Shown: one piece after another, positions 26,801 through 41,800 of the stretch | Numbering within the stretch: position 1 is the first letter of the stretch | Layout of the letters: every line of letters begins with the position of its first letter | Assembly (NCBI GenBank): GCA_950097015.1 | Contig: CATNEN010000003.1 | Location: forward strand, 11,499,501-11,563,500 | DNA from: Macrostomum hystrix | Taxonomy: Eukaryota; Platyhelminthes; Macrostomidae | DNA length: 64,000 nucleotides | Direction: 5' to 3' | The notes under the pieces: model-generated | What the model was told of the DNA's origin: nothing | Database searches by the model: none | What the model saw: only the letters and a program-made list of their open reading frames with translations | Program-made: the position numbers and the translations under genes

Positions 26801-29800
26801 TTTAGGTGAAAAAACCTACTAGTATTTAGGTGAAAAAACCTAATAATATTTAGGTGAAAAAACCTACTAATATTTAGGTGAAAAAACCTACTAATATTTA
26901 GGTGAACAAACCTACTAATATTTAGGTGAACATATCTACTAATATTTAGGTGAACAAACCTACTAATATTTAGGTGAACAAATCTACTAAGATGTAGGTG
27001 AACAAACCTACTAATATTTAGGTGAAAAAACCTACTAGTAATTAGGTTAACAAACCTACTAATATTTAGGTGAACAAACCTACTAATATTTAGGTGAACA
27101 AACCTACTAATATTTAGGTGAACAAACCTACTAATATTTAGGTGAACATACCTATTAATATTTAGGTGAACAAACCTACTAGTATTTAGGTGAAGAAACC
27201 TACGAATATTTAGGTGAACAAACCAACTAATATTTAGGTGAACAAACCTACTAGTATTTAGGTGAACAAACCTACTAATATTTAGGTGAATAAATCTACT
27301 AAGATTTAGGTGAACAAACCTACTAATATTTAGGTGAACAAACCTACTAATATTTGGGTGAACAAACCTACTAATACTTAGGTGAATAAATCTACTAAGA
27401 TTTAGGTGAACAAACCTTCTAATATTTAGGTGAACAAACCTACTAATATTTAGGTGAACAAACCTACTAATATTTAGGTGAACAAACCTACTAATATTTA
27501 GGTGAAAAAACCGACTAGTATTTAGGTTAACAAACCTACTAATATTTAGGTGAACAAACCTACTAATATTTAGGTGAACAAACCTACTAATATTTAGGTG
27601 AAAAAACCTACTAGTATTTAGGTGAACAAACCTTCTAATATTTAGGTGAACAAACCTACTAATATTTAGGTGAACAAACCTACTAATATTTAGGTGAACA
27701 AACCTACTAATATTTAGGTGAACAAACCTACTAGTATTTAGGTGAAGAAACCTACGAATATTTAGGTGAACAAACCAACTAAGATTTAGGTGAACAAACC
27801 TACTAATATTTAGGTGAACAAACCTACTAATATTTAGGTGAACAAACCTACTAATACTTAGATGAACAAACCTACTAATATTTAGGTGAATAAATCTACT
27901 AAGATTTAGGTGAACAAACCTACTAGTATTTAGGTGAACAAACCTACTAATATTTAGGTGAACAGGCCTACTAATATTTAGGTGAATAAATCTACTAATA
28001 TTTAGGTGAACAGGCCTACTAATATTTAGGTGAACAAGCCTACTAATATTTAGGTGAACAAACCTACTAATATTTAGGTGAATAAATCTACTAATATTTA
28101 GGTGAACAAGCCTACTAATATTTAGGTGAACAAACCTACTAATATTTAGGTGAACAAGCCTATTAATATTTAGGTGAACAAACCTACTAATATTTAGGTG
28201 AACAAGCCTACTAATATTTAGGTGAACAAACCTACTAATACTTAGGTGAACAAACCTACTAATATTTAGGTGAACATACCTACTAATATTTAGGTGAACA
28301 AGCCTACTAGTATTTAGGTGAACAGAAAATATTCCGAAAAATACTAAGCGATAGACTCAAAAGTTTCGAACTAAAAGAAGAATGTTTCGCCTAAGTAAAA
28401 AAGGAAAGCACAGTTATTTTAAAAGGAAGGTAATAATGGATTCACCTGGAAGGTCTATCTTAGTGATTTCTCTCAGTAGCACGCGACCTAATCAGGCGAT
28501 CTAAAGCACACGGGCGATCGGTAACCAACCAACTGTGAAGCATCAATCCAGCTATAGGACCCCAATTAACTCGATATACCTACTCTATAGTTTTAGTTTT
28601 AGCCTATTCAAAGTTAGTTGCTTAGCTAAATATCAAAGTGAGTTTAGGGAACAAGACCAAATTACATTTACTTTGTCAGGAAAGCAAGACAGAATCTGCC
28701 GAGTTCCCATAATCTTGATATCTAAATCCATTTAGTTTTTTCATGCTCAGAAAAGCAAAGATAAACAAAACACAAGTCACTCAACCACAAACAATATAGA
28801 TCAATTAAAGAGCCAGATAGATAAGACCCTTAGAAACAAGTTGCAGAATCATCTGCGGCGGTGTCTGATATCAAACAAAATTCTTTAAAATAAAATTGAA
28901 GGAAAAAAACTATATTTGCATGAGACTAGACGATTACGCAACTTACTAGCTCCTTAGACAAGGAGGGTCGTATTCAAATTTCTAACTGATAATATCGGAG
29001 TAGAAACTAGTTGGTTGCGTGTTTGTTTTTTCTACTCCCACACAGTCCATGGACTGTAAGACTGTACACAATTTGGTTGCAGATTTTATACGCGCATTTT
29101 TTTTCAATCACGTGATCAGTGTTTGTTTTCATAGTAACAAATCAGTCAGTTGCAGATTAGAAGAAACGGATGCATGGCCATTAAGTTGAGTCTTTCTCAC
29201 ACTTGAAGAGCTACCGCAAACTCCAGCCAAGTTTTCTCATTGTGCTTCGGATCTGAATTAGTTTCCTGAATTTGTTACTACTACTATGCCTGACCCTTAA
29301 CCCTAAACCGCCCACTTCTTTCGTGTGTGAAGAAAAAGAAACGGTAAAAAGTTTAAGGTAAAATACCTTCTATATATATCAGGGGTAGGCAAACTTTTTT
29401 GCTGGCGGGCCAAAGAGAGAACCTAAAAGACGACAGCAGGCCGCATTGACTGTATAAATATGAGATAGAGGAGGGATGAGACACGGGAGAGATGAGACAC
29501 GGGAGAAATGAGACACAGGAGAGATTAAACATGGGAGAGATGAGACACAGAAAGATGATACACGAGAGAGATGAGACACGAGAGAGATGAGACACGGGAG
29601 AGATAAGACAGGGGAGAGATTAGACACGGGAGAGATGAGAAACAGGAGAGATTAGACACGGGAGAGATAATACACGGGAGAGATGAGACACGGGAGAGAT
29701 GAGACACGGGAGAGATGAGACACGGGAGAGATGAGACACGGGAGAGATTAGACACGGGAGAGATGAGAAACAGGAGAGATTAGACACGGGAGAGATGAGA

Positions 29801-32800
29801 CACGGGAGAGATTAGACACGGGAGAGATGAGAAACAGGAGAGATTAGACACGGGAGAGATGAGAAACAGGAGAGATGAGACACGGGAGAGATGAGACACG
29901 GGAGAGATGAGACACGGGAGAGATAAGTCACGGGAGAGATAAGACACGGGAGAGATGAGACACGGGAGAGATGAGAAACAGGAGAGATTAGACACGGGAG
30001 AGATGAGAAACAGGAGAGATTAGACACGGGAGAGATGAGATACGGGAGAGATGAGACACGGGAGAGATGAGACACGGGAGAGATTAGACACGGGAGAGAT
30101 GAGACACGGGAGAGATGAGACACGGGAGAGATAAGTCACGGGAGAGATAAGACACGGGAGAGATGAGACACGGGAGAGATAAGACACGGGAGAGATGAGA
30201 CACGGGAGAGATTAGACACGGGAGAGATAATACACGGGAGAGATGAGACACGGGAGAGATGAGACACGGGAGAGATAATACACGGGAGAGATGAGACACG
30301 GGAGAGATAATACACTGGAGAGATGAGACACGGGAGAGATAAGACACGGGAGAGATGAGACACGGGAGAGATTAGACACGGGAGAGATAATACACGGGAG
30401 AGATAATACACGGGAGAGATAAGACACGGGAGAGATGAGACACGGGAGAGATAAGACACGGGAGAGATGAGACACGGGAGAGATGAGACACGGGAGAGAT
30501 TAGACACGGGAGAGATGAGACACGGGAGAGATGAGACACGGGAGAGATTAGACACGAGTGAGATGAAACAGGACACTGTAGATGTCAGAAGGTGCAACGG
30601 GCCGGATTTGGGAGCTTCGAGGGCCGCATCTGGCCCGCGGGCCGGAGTTTGCCGACCCCTGATATAAATAGTCGTGATTGGCAAAGCTTGTTCAATTTAA
30701 ATTAGGATGTAAAATATCTACTAAAATATTGTAGAATACACACAAACACAAAACTACAAAAATGATTGCAGCCACCGTCTTGTGTGGCCTATCAGCTCAG
30801 TTCATAGTTGGGGTACAAAAATGGAATATCTAACTGTATTTTAAACTACAATTTCATGTTTTTCAACTATGCACCAAAAATATTTGGTTCAGAAACCAAA
30901 ACAGACAAGTTTAAAGCATGCTTTTAGCATTACTTTCTCTGTGTGTGGGGAGAAAACCGCTAAAACTGGTATCTTGCGTAACCATCCTTGGATTGACTTG
31001 TAAAAAAGTAAAGAAAGGTTTTGAAAATAATTGGTCATAAATGTGTCGAACTGAAGTTTTTCAAGGCTAGTATAGGAGGCGCTAATTTTATCCCAAGGGA
31101 ATAATCCAGAAAATACACAGGATTTCTGAATAACCCGCCTCTGTAATTTTATTCCCAGAAACTATCACTAAGGAAGAAGCTAGACGACGATTAACCAAAT
31201 AAAATGGCATCCCTATACCCTTAGGGTTGGCTAGACTTTGAATTAAATGGTTTCAGTTGAACAGACTAGCTCATAATATTCTATCATTTTATAATGGTAA
31301 TAAATTTCTAACAGGTTAGCTTCTTTTTAAAGAAGAAAAACAGACCCTCAGGCTCTTGGATTTAATTTTCAGCTCGTTTGGCTAGGATAAGAGGAGAAGG
31401 GATATTTAGAGTTGCGTCATATGCGTTTGGAGGGCTAAGAGATGATGATTCAGGGGAGGAGGGGGCAAGGGAGAACTGCCAGATGGGGGAAGGATGGGAG
31501 AATTTTCCCCCTCCTATTTCCTGCCGCTCCAGACTCATCAGACACGAGTCTCCTAGAAGAAGAATATCATTCTATATTTTCAGTTTCTTATCGAAAGAAG
31601 AATAATAATGACCCCGCCTGTATTGTTGATTACTTTAACAGCTACAAACTATAGGCGGGGAATTGACCCCATCATGGAGGAGCTGGGATAAAATGTTTAC
31701 TACGAGGTCACCTGTTACATCACCTTTTCATGCTTCATATGCTCAGCAAACTTCTCAAATTATGAAGACCCGGACCCGCACCTGAACTAACGCCCTAACT
31801 ATCATCCATAATCAGCAGCTAGATAGAGCATTAGGTGGATGGGCGGGTCATACAATCTCATAGAGTTAAAGATGGCAAAGACTTCCGGTTAATATGAGAC
31901 ATCATTAATTTGAAGGGAGATATGACCAGTTGATGATTGCGAGTATCAAATTTTGGCGATACAAGCTGAATATTGTTGTATTGTTGTTGACAGAGAAGCT
32001 CATTTACTCATCGATAAACTCAGTAGATAAGCTTTGAGGTAGTAGATAAGCTTTGAGGTAGTAGATAAGCTTTGAGGTAGTAGATAAGCTTTGAGGTAGT
32101 AGATAAGCTTTGAGGTAGTAGATAAGCTTTGAGGTAGTAGATAAGCTTTGAGGTAGTAGATAAGCTTTGAGGTAGTAGATAAGCTTTGAGGTAGTAGATA
32201 AGCTTTGAGGTAGTAGATAAGCTTTGAGGTAGTAGCTAAGGTCAGGAGGCAGTAGATAAGATCATGAGGTAGTAGGTGAGCCCATAAGGCAGTAGGTGAG
32301 CTCATGAGGCAGTAGGTGAGCTCATGAGGTAGTAGGTGAGCTCATGAGGTAGTAGGTGAGCTCATGAGGCAGTAGGTGAGCTCATGAGGTAGTAGGTGAG
32401 CTCATGAGGTAGTAATTGAGCTCATGAGGTAGTAGGTGAGCTCATGAGGTAGTAGGTGAGCTCATGAGGCAGTAGATGAGCTCATGAGGCAGTAGGTGAG
32501 CTCATGAGGTAGTAGGTGAGCTCATGAGGTAGTAGGTGAGCTCATGAGGCAGTAGGTGAGCTCATGAGGTAGTAGGTGAGCTCATGAGGTAGTAGGTGAG
32601 CTCATGAGGCAGTAGGTGAGCTCATGAGGTAGTAGGTGAGCTCATGAGGTAGTAGGTGAGCTCATGAGGTAGTAGTTGAGCTCATGAGGTAGTAGGTGAG
32701 CTCATGAGGTAGTAGGTGAGCTCATGAGGCAGTAGATGAGCTCATGAGGTAGTAGGTGAGCTCATGAGGCAGTAGGTGAGCTCATGAGGCAGTAGGTGAG

Positions 32801-35800
32801 CTCATGAGGTAGTAGGTGAGCTCATGAGGCAGTAGATGAGCTCATTAGGTAGTAGTTGAGCTCATGAGGTAGTAGGTGAGCTCATGAGGCAGTAGGTGAG
32901 CTCATGAGGTAGTAGGTGAGCTCATGAGGTAGTAGTTGAGCTCATGAGGTAGTAGGTGAGCTCATGAGGTAGTAGGTGAGCTCATGAGGCAGTAGATGAG
33001 CTCATGAGGCAGTAGGTGAGCTCATGAGGCAGTAGGTGAGCTCATGAGGCAGTAGGTGAGCTCATGAGGTAGTAGGTGAGCTCATGAGGCAGTAGATGAG
33101 CTCATTAGGTAGTATGCGTTGAATCGCTTGTGAAGGCAGTACATGAGTTGATTTGAGCTACTAAATAAGCTAATGAAGTCAGTGAGAGAAATGCTAACAA
33201 TATTTTACAAGTTGAGTTACAACATGTCATCCAAGCATAGGTCACAATCGCCTCGATAATTAACTCGCTAATTACCGGTGTTAGATTTCTTTTCTAAAAA
33301 TTACAAGTTACACAGAGGTCAATCGAGGCTGCAAAAAACTTTCCATTCAAGTGACCAGATGATAATTTTACAAGAAGAAAATTGTTGCTAATCTGCTTAA
33401 AGACACACAAATAGGCTTTAGTTGTTTTTTTCTTGCACTTAGCTAAAAAGCATCCTCTAGAAGAGCAGATATTCACAAAGAGTTAGGAACAGAACAGGGC
33501 CAAGTAGATAATTACACGTCAGGCCCTTAGTAACAGCATACACCACCTTATGCTCAGTCTGAAAAAGGCATTTACTATCAAAGAAGCAACGCAAAATGAG
33601 AACTCGCACTGTGCCTACGCGAACTCAAAATGCATATTTTATGCAGATATGTTTGTGACAGAAAGAAAGTTAGGTCTTCTAGATTGCTCCTAAGTGGGTT
33701 TGTGAGGTTAATTCTGGGGGACAGGTTAGTAGCCTCTCCACTCTTCTTTCATCTTTCACTAACTCCCTTTAGTATTATTGTGTCTCTTATATCACTATTC
33801 TGACCCTCGCCTATCTCACTCTCACCCTCTGCTATCTCACTCTCACCCTCTCCTTTCTCACTCTCACCCTCTCCAATCTCACTCTCACCCTCTCCTTTCT
33901 CACTCTCATCTTCACCAATCTCAACCTCAGCCTCTCCTATCTCACCCTCAGCCTCTCCTATCTCACTCTCACCCTCTCCTTTCTCACTCTCACCCTCTCC
34001 TATCTCACCCTCAGCCTCTCCTATCTCACTCTCACCCTCTCCTTTCTCATTCTCATCTTCTCCAATCTCAACCTCAGCCTCTCCTATCTCACCCTCAGCC
34101 TCTCCTATCTCACCCTCACCCTCTCATATCTCACTCTCAGCCTCTGCTATCTCACTCTCACCCTCTCCTATCTCACTCTCATCTTCTCCTATCTCACTCT
34201 CACCCTCTCCTATCTCACTCTCACCCTCTCCTATCTCACTCTCAGCCTCTCATATCTCACTCTCAGCCTCTCCTATCTCACTCTCACCCTCTCCTATCTC
34301 ACTCTCATCTTCTCCTATCTCACCCTCTCCTATCTCACTCTCAGCCTCTCCTATCTCACTCTCAGCCTCTCCAATCTCACTCTCAGCCTCTCCTATCTCA
34401 CTCTCAGCCTCTCCAATCTCACTCTCAGCCTCTCCAATCTCACTCTCAGCCTCTCATATCTCACTCTCAGCCTCTCCAATCTCACTCTCAGCCTCTCCTA
34501 TCTCACTCTCACCCTATCCTATCTCACTCTCACCATCCCACTACTCAGCCTCTCTCCTTCACCCTCTGTTTTCTCCGTATTTTATCATTAGCTTTTCCAT
34601 CACTAATTCAACAATCCTATCCGTCTATATTCCATCTCAATGACTATATTCACAGACGTAGAATTAGAATAAAGAGGTTGTCAATCAAGCACTTTATTCA
34701 CATGATTTCATTACAAGTATCTGATTCATCAGGAATAGAAAAAAGTCAGATTGCTTTATTACCAACGAGCTTCTCATTGTTTCGAAACAAAAAACCCTTT
34801 AAAACTAAAAAATCTGAATGAATTTTCTAGGAAAAGGAACAAAAAGGAAACGTCGATGAGGTCTTTCAAGAAATTGATCTCAATTTGAATCTCTCAAGTA
34901 GACCTATACGATGACTACTATGAACTGTGTACGGTTTATATCTAAATGGCCTCTTTAACTCGTAGGAAGGCATTATGCATTACGCAACTCTCAGAGGCAG
35001 GGATAATAGATAGATAGAAGATAAAAGAAGAAGATTGGTTCTTAAAGAAAAGAAGCATAAAAAAGGATTGACAGGAAGGTAAAAGCACTTGAGATAGGCG
35101 TAACGAGAGTAGAATACTTGGAGTACAGGTGCAACTGTGTAAGGTAAGACTAAGAAATAGTTATTCACACGTACACCACAGATCTATGCATTTCTACGAA
35201 GTGTCAATCAAAAAAGAATAAGAAGAAAATGAGTATATAGTTCTCTACTTCACCAGTGTTAAACAAAAAATGACTGGCACACCCTATATAATGCTTTTTT
35301 CAGATAAATCAATCGAATTTCGAAATTTGATCCCAGCAAAAATTTCTTTTAGTAGCAGATGTATTGAAGTGTCTCTACGATGATGGTCAACTTAAAAAAA
35401 TAAGACACAATAGAAGATATTTAGTAATTGAAAGAAAATGAAAAAAGACTTGTGAAAATGTTAGATGTTAGATCGTGCCTGCGTCTGGTATGATCTAACA
35501 GAACATTGCTGACAACCTCACGTGACTTTTGGGTTTAGAGATTTCAAATTAAACAGAACTGCATTAAAATTTCTTTGTCGTCATAATTCCAGGATTTCCG
35601 TTGAAAATGATCCACTGATGAATCTTGGGATTTTTTCCGGAAAACTAAGCCATTAACGCTTTGCTTTTCCATGAAAAATTATGTTCTTATTTTGCTACCC
35701 TTCTGACTAATTATCCCATAAGTAGAAACTCGTCTATGAGAGGATGCCTGTTAATTTACAAAAAAAAGAATCATAAAGTTGTGAACAATGATTTTAACTG

Positions 35801-38800
35801 GCCATTTGTAGTACAATTTTAGTTTAGGAATTCTATTATTCTTTTTGATACATCGCCAAAAAAGTTGCAAGAAAGTAGTTTTTAACACCTGGCTAAATTC
35901 TAAAGGTTGGGTTTTAACGACTTTTTCATCTACAAGTAAAATTGATACAGTGAGGAAATTGACCAACATTGAAAGCTAAGAAAGAGGAAAAACGAATATT
36001 TTTCGCTACATATCGTTTATTAAATTCTTTCTTCTTAATCTCAATTTGAAGAACATTTGTCTACCTATTCTAGGGATCAATTAAGAATGAGATCTACCTG
36101 TTCTAGGGATCAATTAAGAATGAGATCTACCTGTTCTAGGGATCATTTTAGAATGAAATCTAACTGTTCTAGGGATCATTTTAGAATGAAATCTACCTGT
36201 TCTAGGGATCATTTTGGAATGAAATCTACCTGTTCTAGGGATCATTTTAGAATGAAATCTACCTGTTCTAGGGATCATTCTAGAATGAAATCTACCTGTT
36301 CTAGGGATCATTTGAGAAAGAAATCTACCTGTTCTAGGTATCATTCTAGAATGAAATCTACCTGTTCTAAGGATCATTCTAGAATGAAATCTACCTGTTC
36401 TAAGGATCATTCTAGAATGAAATCTACCTGTTCTATGGATCATCTTAGAATGAAATCTACCTGTTCTAGGGATCATTTTGGAATTAAATCTACCTGTTCT
36501 AGGGATCATTTTGGAATTAAATCTACCTGTTCTAGGGATCATTTGAGAAAGAAATCTACCTGTTCTATGGATCATTTGAGAAAGAAATCTAACTGTTCTA
36601 GGGATAATTTGAGAATGAAATCTACCTGTTCTAGGGATCATTTGAGAAAGAAATCTACCTGTTCTAGGGATTATTTCAGAATGAAATGAACATGTTCTAG
36701 GGATCACTTTAAAATAAAATCTACCTGTTCTAGGGATCATATTTTTTATATTCGTCTGATCATTAAATATTCGCCAGTCACAGAGAATGAGCAATCCAAT
36801 ACTCAATATTAAAGTGAGCCCATCTCACTCTCTACTCGAATCCACCAGGTGTTATATTTCTCGTCCACAGAATTGGCAGCGAAGCACTGGAACACCCCGG
36901 CATCAGTTGGTTGTATCGATCTGATGCTTAATCGGACGCCGTCCATAGTTATTTCATACCTGGCAGGGGAGAGATAGGATGGCAAATCGGTTACGTAACA
37001 AGTATACTCAAGCAATAAAATAAATAGCTTCAACATTAAAACTCCAGTATTTTAAGTCCCAGTGACACACGAATATATAGTTGAGTTCTTTCATCGACAT
37101 GCTTTCAACGCGTAGTCTCTTAAAAAAACTTTGATTAATTCGTTAATCCCATAGTAACACGAATTCTGTCACGTCATTCAACGCATGGAATGATGGGATT
37201 CTTAATTAAACAGGGAAGAATTTGACAGTTATTTTTATTCTTTCTTTAAAGTTGCAAGTACATTAATCTAGATTGTATTTGTCAGTTAGTTGGATTAGTT
37301 GGGAATTCTTATCAAGTACCCCATGTCACTACTATAGTTGTGCAAAATATATACCTTTAGACTATACCTTTAGGTATGGGGTTAAAGTTGTAGAAAAAAA
37401 TCACAGGGTGTGAATAATGGGAAGGCTAGCGAAAGGTCAAATCTTGATGGGATCGGGAAGATGAAAAATGGACATAATTAATGACTTCTTTGATAAAAAT
37501 ATATCCTATACTGCATTAATAATGCCAATGATATTTTTTAACTACACACGGCATATAGCATAAACTTTGGCAACTATAATACTTCAAAATACCTACCTGC
37601 CTAAACAACTAGGTAAGAAGGATATTACAGAAAAATATGAAGATAACAGTAATTTCAAGAACAAAGAGCCAAGTTTCAACTGTTAAAGGTATCTCTTCTA
37701 ACTAATAAATGTTAGTGGAAAACTTAGGAATTTCAAACTCCCAGGTCTAATTAGACAGTGCGATGATGAGACAGGGGAGAGATGAGACAGGGGAGAGATG
37801 AGACAGGGGAGAGATGAGACAGGGGAGAGATGAGACAGGGGAGAGATGAGACAGGGGAGAGATGAGACAGGGGAGATGTAAGACAGGGGAGATATAAGAC
37901 AGGGGAGATATAAGACAGGGGAGATATAAGACAGGGGAGAGATGAGACAGGGGAGAGATGAGACAGGGGAGAGATGAGACAGGGGAGAGATGAGACAGGG
38001 GAGATATAAGACAGGGGAGATATAAGACGGGAGATATAAGACGGGAGATATAAGACAGGGGAGAGATGAGACAAGGAGAGATGAGACAGGGGAGAGATGA
38101 GACAGGGGAGAGATGAGACAGGGGAGAGATGAGACAGGGGAGAAATGAGACAGGGGAGAGATGAGACAGGGGAGAGCGGAGACAGGGAGAGATAAGACAG
38201 GCGAGAGATGAGACAGGGGGAGTTGAGACAGGGAGAGTTGAGACAGGGGAGAGGCGAGACAGTTTGGAGGCAAGTTACGAGACAGGTTAACTCGTAGATG
38301 AAAATTGTCCATCTGGAATTTAATTTAGAAATAAAACTAAAAGACAATGAGTCAGCTGCAAAGAAATAGATTCTTACAGCTGTCCTTTCTTTTTTTCTCC
38401 ATACGAAAGGCGGAATAAACTAACAAGCATATCTATAACCGCGCCAGTTTACTAGTGCTGCAAATGCACACCACTTGATAAAATGTATTGTTTTAGTTCC
38501 TGCACGACTAACCTCAAACAAATGATCGGTCCTTATAGATTCTAGATCTGCAACAGAAACGATGAAACGAATAGGGTAGAATCTAGACAGATACAAGCTT
38601 CAGTTGCAGCCTGTGAAATGATTCCGCTTGATAATATAGAGCTAACCTGAGTGCTTTTATAGGTACAACTAATTATAGATTAAGTTTAGTCAAACACAAT
38701 CCTAACTTAATTGGCTTCGTTGAAGCTTTGTTAAAATTTGTACATTTCCTAACGCAGGATAAGGAATGAGGAAGTTCAGGAGTTCGAATCTTAACCAAGC

Positions 38801-41800
38801 TATAAAATGGGGAGTGTGTAGAATGCGGGATGCTCAGTAGAATTAATTGAAGTGGATCCAATCTACATAAGGGATTACTACTTTGATGGGATTATAGACA
38901 ATAATGTTGCCATTGGCAATTGTCAAACCTAAGCTAAGCTCTTAATAATTAAGCCCTTATAGTCAAATTAGACATTATATTTGGTAGCTAAGTGACAATT
39001 TGACATGACGACAATCAAGTCCCGGGTGCTCCAAACACAGCTTTCATCTCGCCCAAAAATGTCGCATTAATACAGTGAAGTCACTAATTAATTAACTTAT
39101 AGTAGCACTGAACTCATAAAGCAGTCAATGCGATCTATTTTAGATAGGAATGCAATCATAAAAGTAATTCTAAAACACTGAAACAGTTCGCGAACCATTC
39201 TGCACCCTGATCATTGGGTCTATATAGGGACACTGCAGTCAGTCCACACGGAGACAGATTTTGACGAAGATAAATGAGAACCAGTTAATTGCTTGGAACT
39301 GGAGGTTTTGAGCAGTTCGATATGACCTAAGTCGAACACTGCAACTTTATTGGTTGTGGGATTTCAGCAATGGTAACCCAGTGCGTCTTAATCCTGATAT
39401 TATTTCCATCGGATTGTGAACACTGACAATATATTTGGAGAATTCAAATGTTGGCATTCATAACACACCAAAATAAATGCTTCGAATACTAAAATTCTGG
39501 GATTAAAAGCATTCACAATATCCTTCGAGGATTGAAATCCTGGGATTACGAAACTGCACAATATCCTTCGAGGATTAAAACCCTAGGATTACGAAACTTC
39601 ACAATATCCTTCGAGGATTGAAATCCTGGGATTACGAAACTTCACAATATCCTTCGAGGATTGAAATCCTAGGATTACGAAACTTCACAATATCCTTCGA
39701 GGATTGAAATCCTGAGATTACAAAACTGCACAATAGCCTTCGAGGATTGAAATCCTAGGATTACGAAACTTCACAATATCCTTCGAGGATTGAAATCCTG
39801 GGATTACGAAACTTCACAATATCCTTCGAGGATTGAAATCCTGGGATTACGAAACTTCACAATATCCTTCGAGGATTGAAATCCTGGGATTACGAAACTT
39901 CACAATATCCTTCGAGGATTGAAATCCTGGGATTACGAAACTTCACAATATCCTTCGAGGATTAAAATCCTGGGATTACAAAACTGCACAATATCCTTCG
40001 AGGATTAAAATCCTAGGATTACGAAACTTCACAATATCCTTCGAGGATTGAAATCCTGGGATTACAAAACTGCACAATATCCTTCGAGGATTGAAATCCT
40101 GGGATTACAAAACTTCACAATATCCTTCGAGGATTGAAATCCTGGGATTACAAAACTGCACAATATCCTTCGAGGATTTAAATCCTGGGATTACAAAACT
40201 GCACAATATCCTTCGAGGATTAAAATCCTGGGATTACAAAACTGCATAATATCCTTCGAGGATTGAAATCCTAGGATTACGAAACTTCACAATATCCTTC
40301 GAGGATTGAAATCCTGGGATTACGAAACTGCACAATAGCCTTCGAGGATTAAAATCCTGAGATTACAAAACTGCACAATAGCCTTCGAGGATTGAAATCC
40401 TAGGATTACGAAACTTCACAATATCCTTCGAGGATTGAAATCCTGGGATTACGAAACTTCACAATATCCTTCGAGGATTAAAATCCTGGGATTACAAAAC
40501 TGCACAATATCCTTCGAGGATTGAAATCCTGGGATTACAAAACTTCACAATATCCTTCGAGGATTGAAATCCTGGGATTACAAAACTGCACAACATCCTT
40601 CGAGGATTAAAATCCTGGGATTACAAAACTGCATAATATCCTTCGAGGATTGAAATCCTGGGATTACAAAACTGCACAATATCCTTCGAGGATTTAAATC
40701 CTGGGATTACGAAACCTCACAATATCATTCGAGGATTCAAATCCTGGGATTACGAAACCTCACAATATCATTCGAGGATTCAAATCCTGGGATTACAAAA
40801 CTGCACAATATCCTTCGAGGATTAAAATCCTGGAATTATTTTTTTATTTTTCTTTGAGACCCAAATTGCGTGTCAATTGAAGAGAGAAAAAGTGTCAACA
40901 AAATCTTCGCCACTTAAATCTGAAATTCAGAATTTAAGCATTTAGTTCATCTCAGGTCAACCGCGGTCTTGAAACACTTTTTAAAACTACAAGTGCTTCG
41001 ATAAACTGATGATCTGATGAAGCAATGAACAGAATAGTCTCGAGACTAGTTCACACAATCATATATGAATGCAAGTGAAAATGAAGCCAAATGTACTATT
41101 CTTCTGTACAATTGTCTCCCGTTTCCTACAATTTTATTGTCAATTCGAGCGTAAAAAACGATATAGGCAAAAATTCTTTCCTCGTTATACAGGTGCTCAA
41201 CTTGATCGCTATGCTCAAACTAGCATTAAATTAATTTACGACAAGACACGTCCCAATAGGACGAAAGTTACACCTTATATTTCTCCAATAGCTTAATCAC
41301 TATGCATCACTAGGTAAGTACATAAGAAGGCAGCGAAATTTGACTAATATCAAATTCACGGTTCAATGAGTCTGTTCACTTAATAACCCATTTGTATAAG
41401 TCTAGTAGATAGCATTAGTTATATGCCAACATCTTATTTAAACCAGTTCTTATTTTATTTGAATATACTTATAGACTGTATTTATAATAGTGTCATAGTA
41501 TCATGGACTCAAAATATTGAGCAGACTTTGCTAACCGCAAGCATCGACACACGGCAGTCATGCACTGATTAAAGAAAATTAGATTACTTGCAATGTGCCA
41601 AATTCAACTACATATGTACATACGAGCGTCTATTCTATAAGGTGAGAATTGGGATAACAACGAGCTAAAGTGTGTTATCTGATGCAAAACACATCCTTTG
41701 ATTCGGCCAGCCTCGTTTGAGTAACTAAGGGTAACAAGCCTACATATGGGGGATCGGTGGCAGAGCGGTTAACGCGTTAGCCTCTCGCGCCAAGGTCCCT

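Noticed and set aside
31378..31654. Two overlapping plus frames of 70-75 codons
   Set aside because: Both are short, overlap in different frames and lack any motif, start context or neighbour support.
33778..34821. 347-codon plus frame with a non-repeat C-terminal part
   Set aside because: Most of it is the 21-bp array. The final 95 or so residues are AT-rich, with no motif and no splice or polyadenylation support.
36057..36806. Cys/Arg-rich frames on both strands resembling a short cysteine-repeat protein
   Set aside because: The 33-bp unit keeps frame on both strands; the Cys periodicity is just the unit.
39480..40842. Regular direct repeats with a palindrome that could suggest a CRISPR array
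   Set aside because: Units are contiguous with no unique spacers, in an animal intron. It is a minisatellite.
41069..41296. 75-codon plus frame, basic and aromatic
   Set aside because: No recognisable domain or splice signals; a frame of this length is expected by chance.
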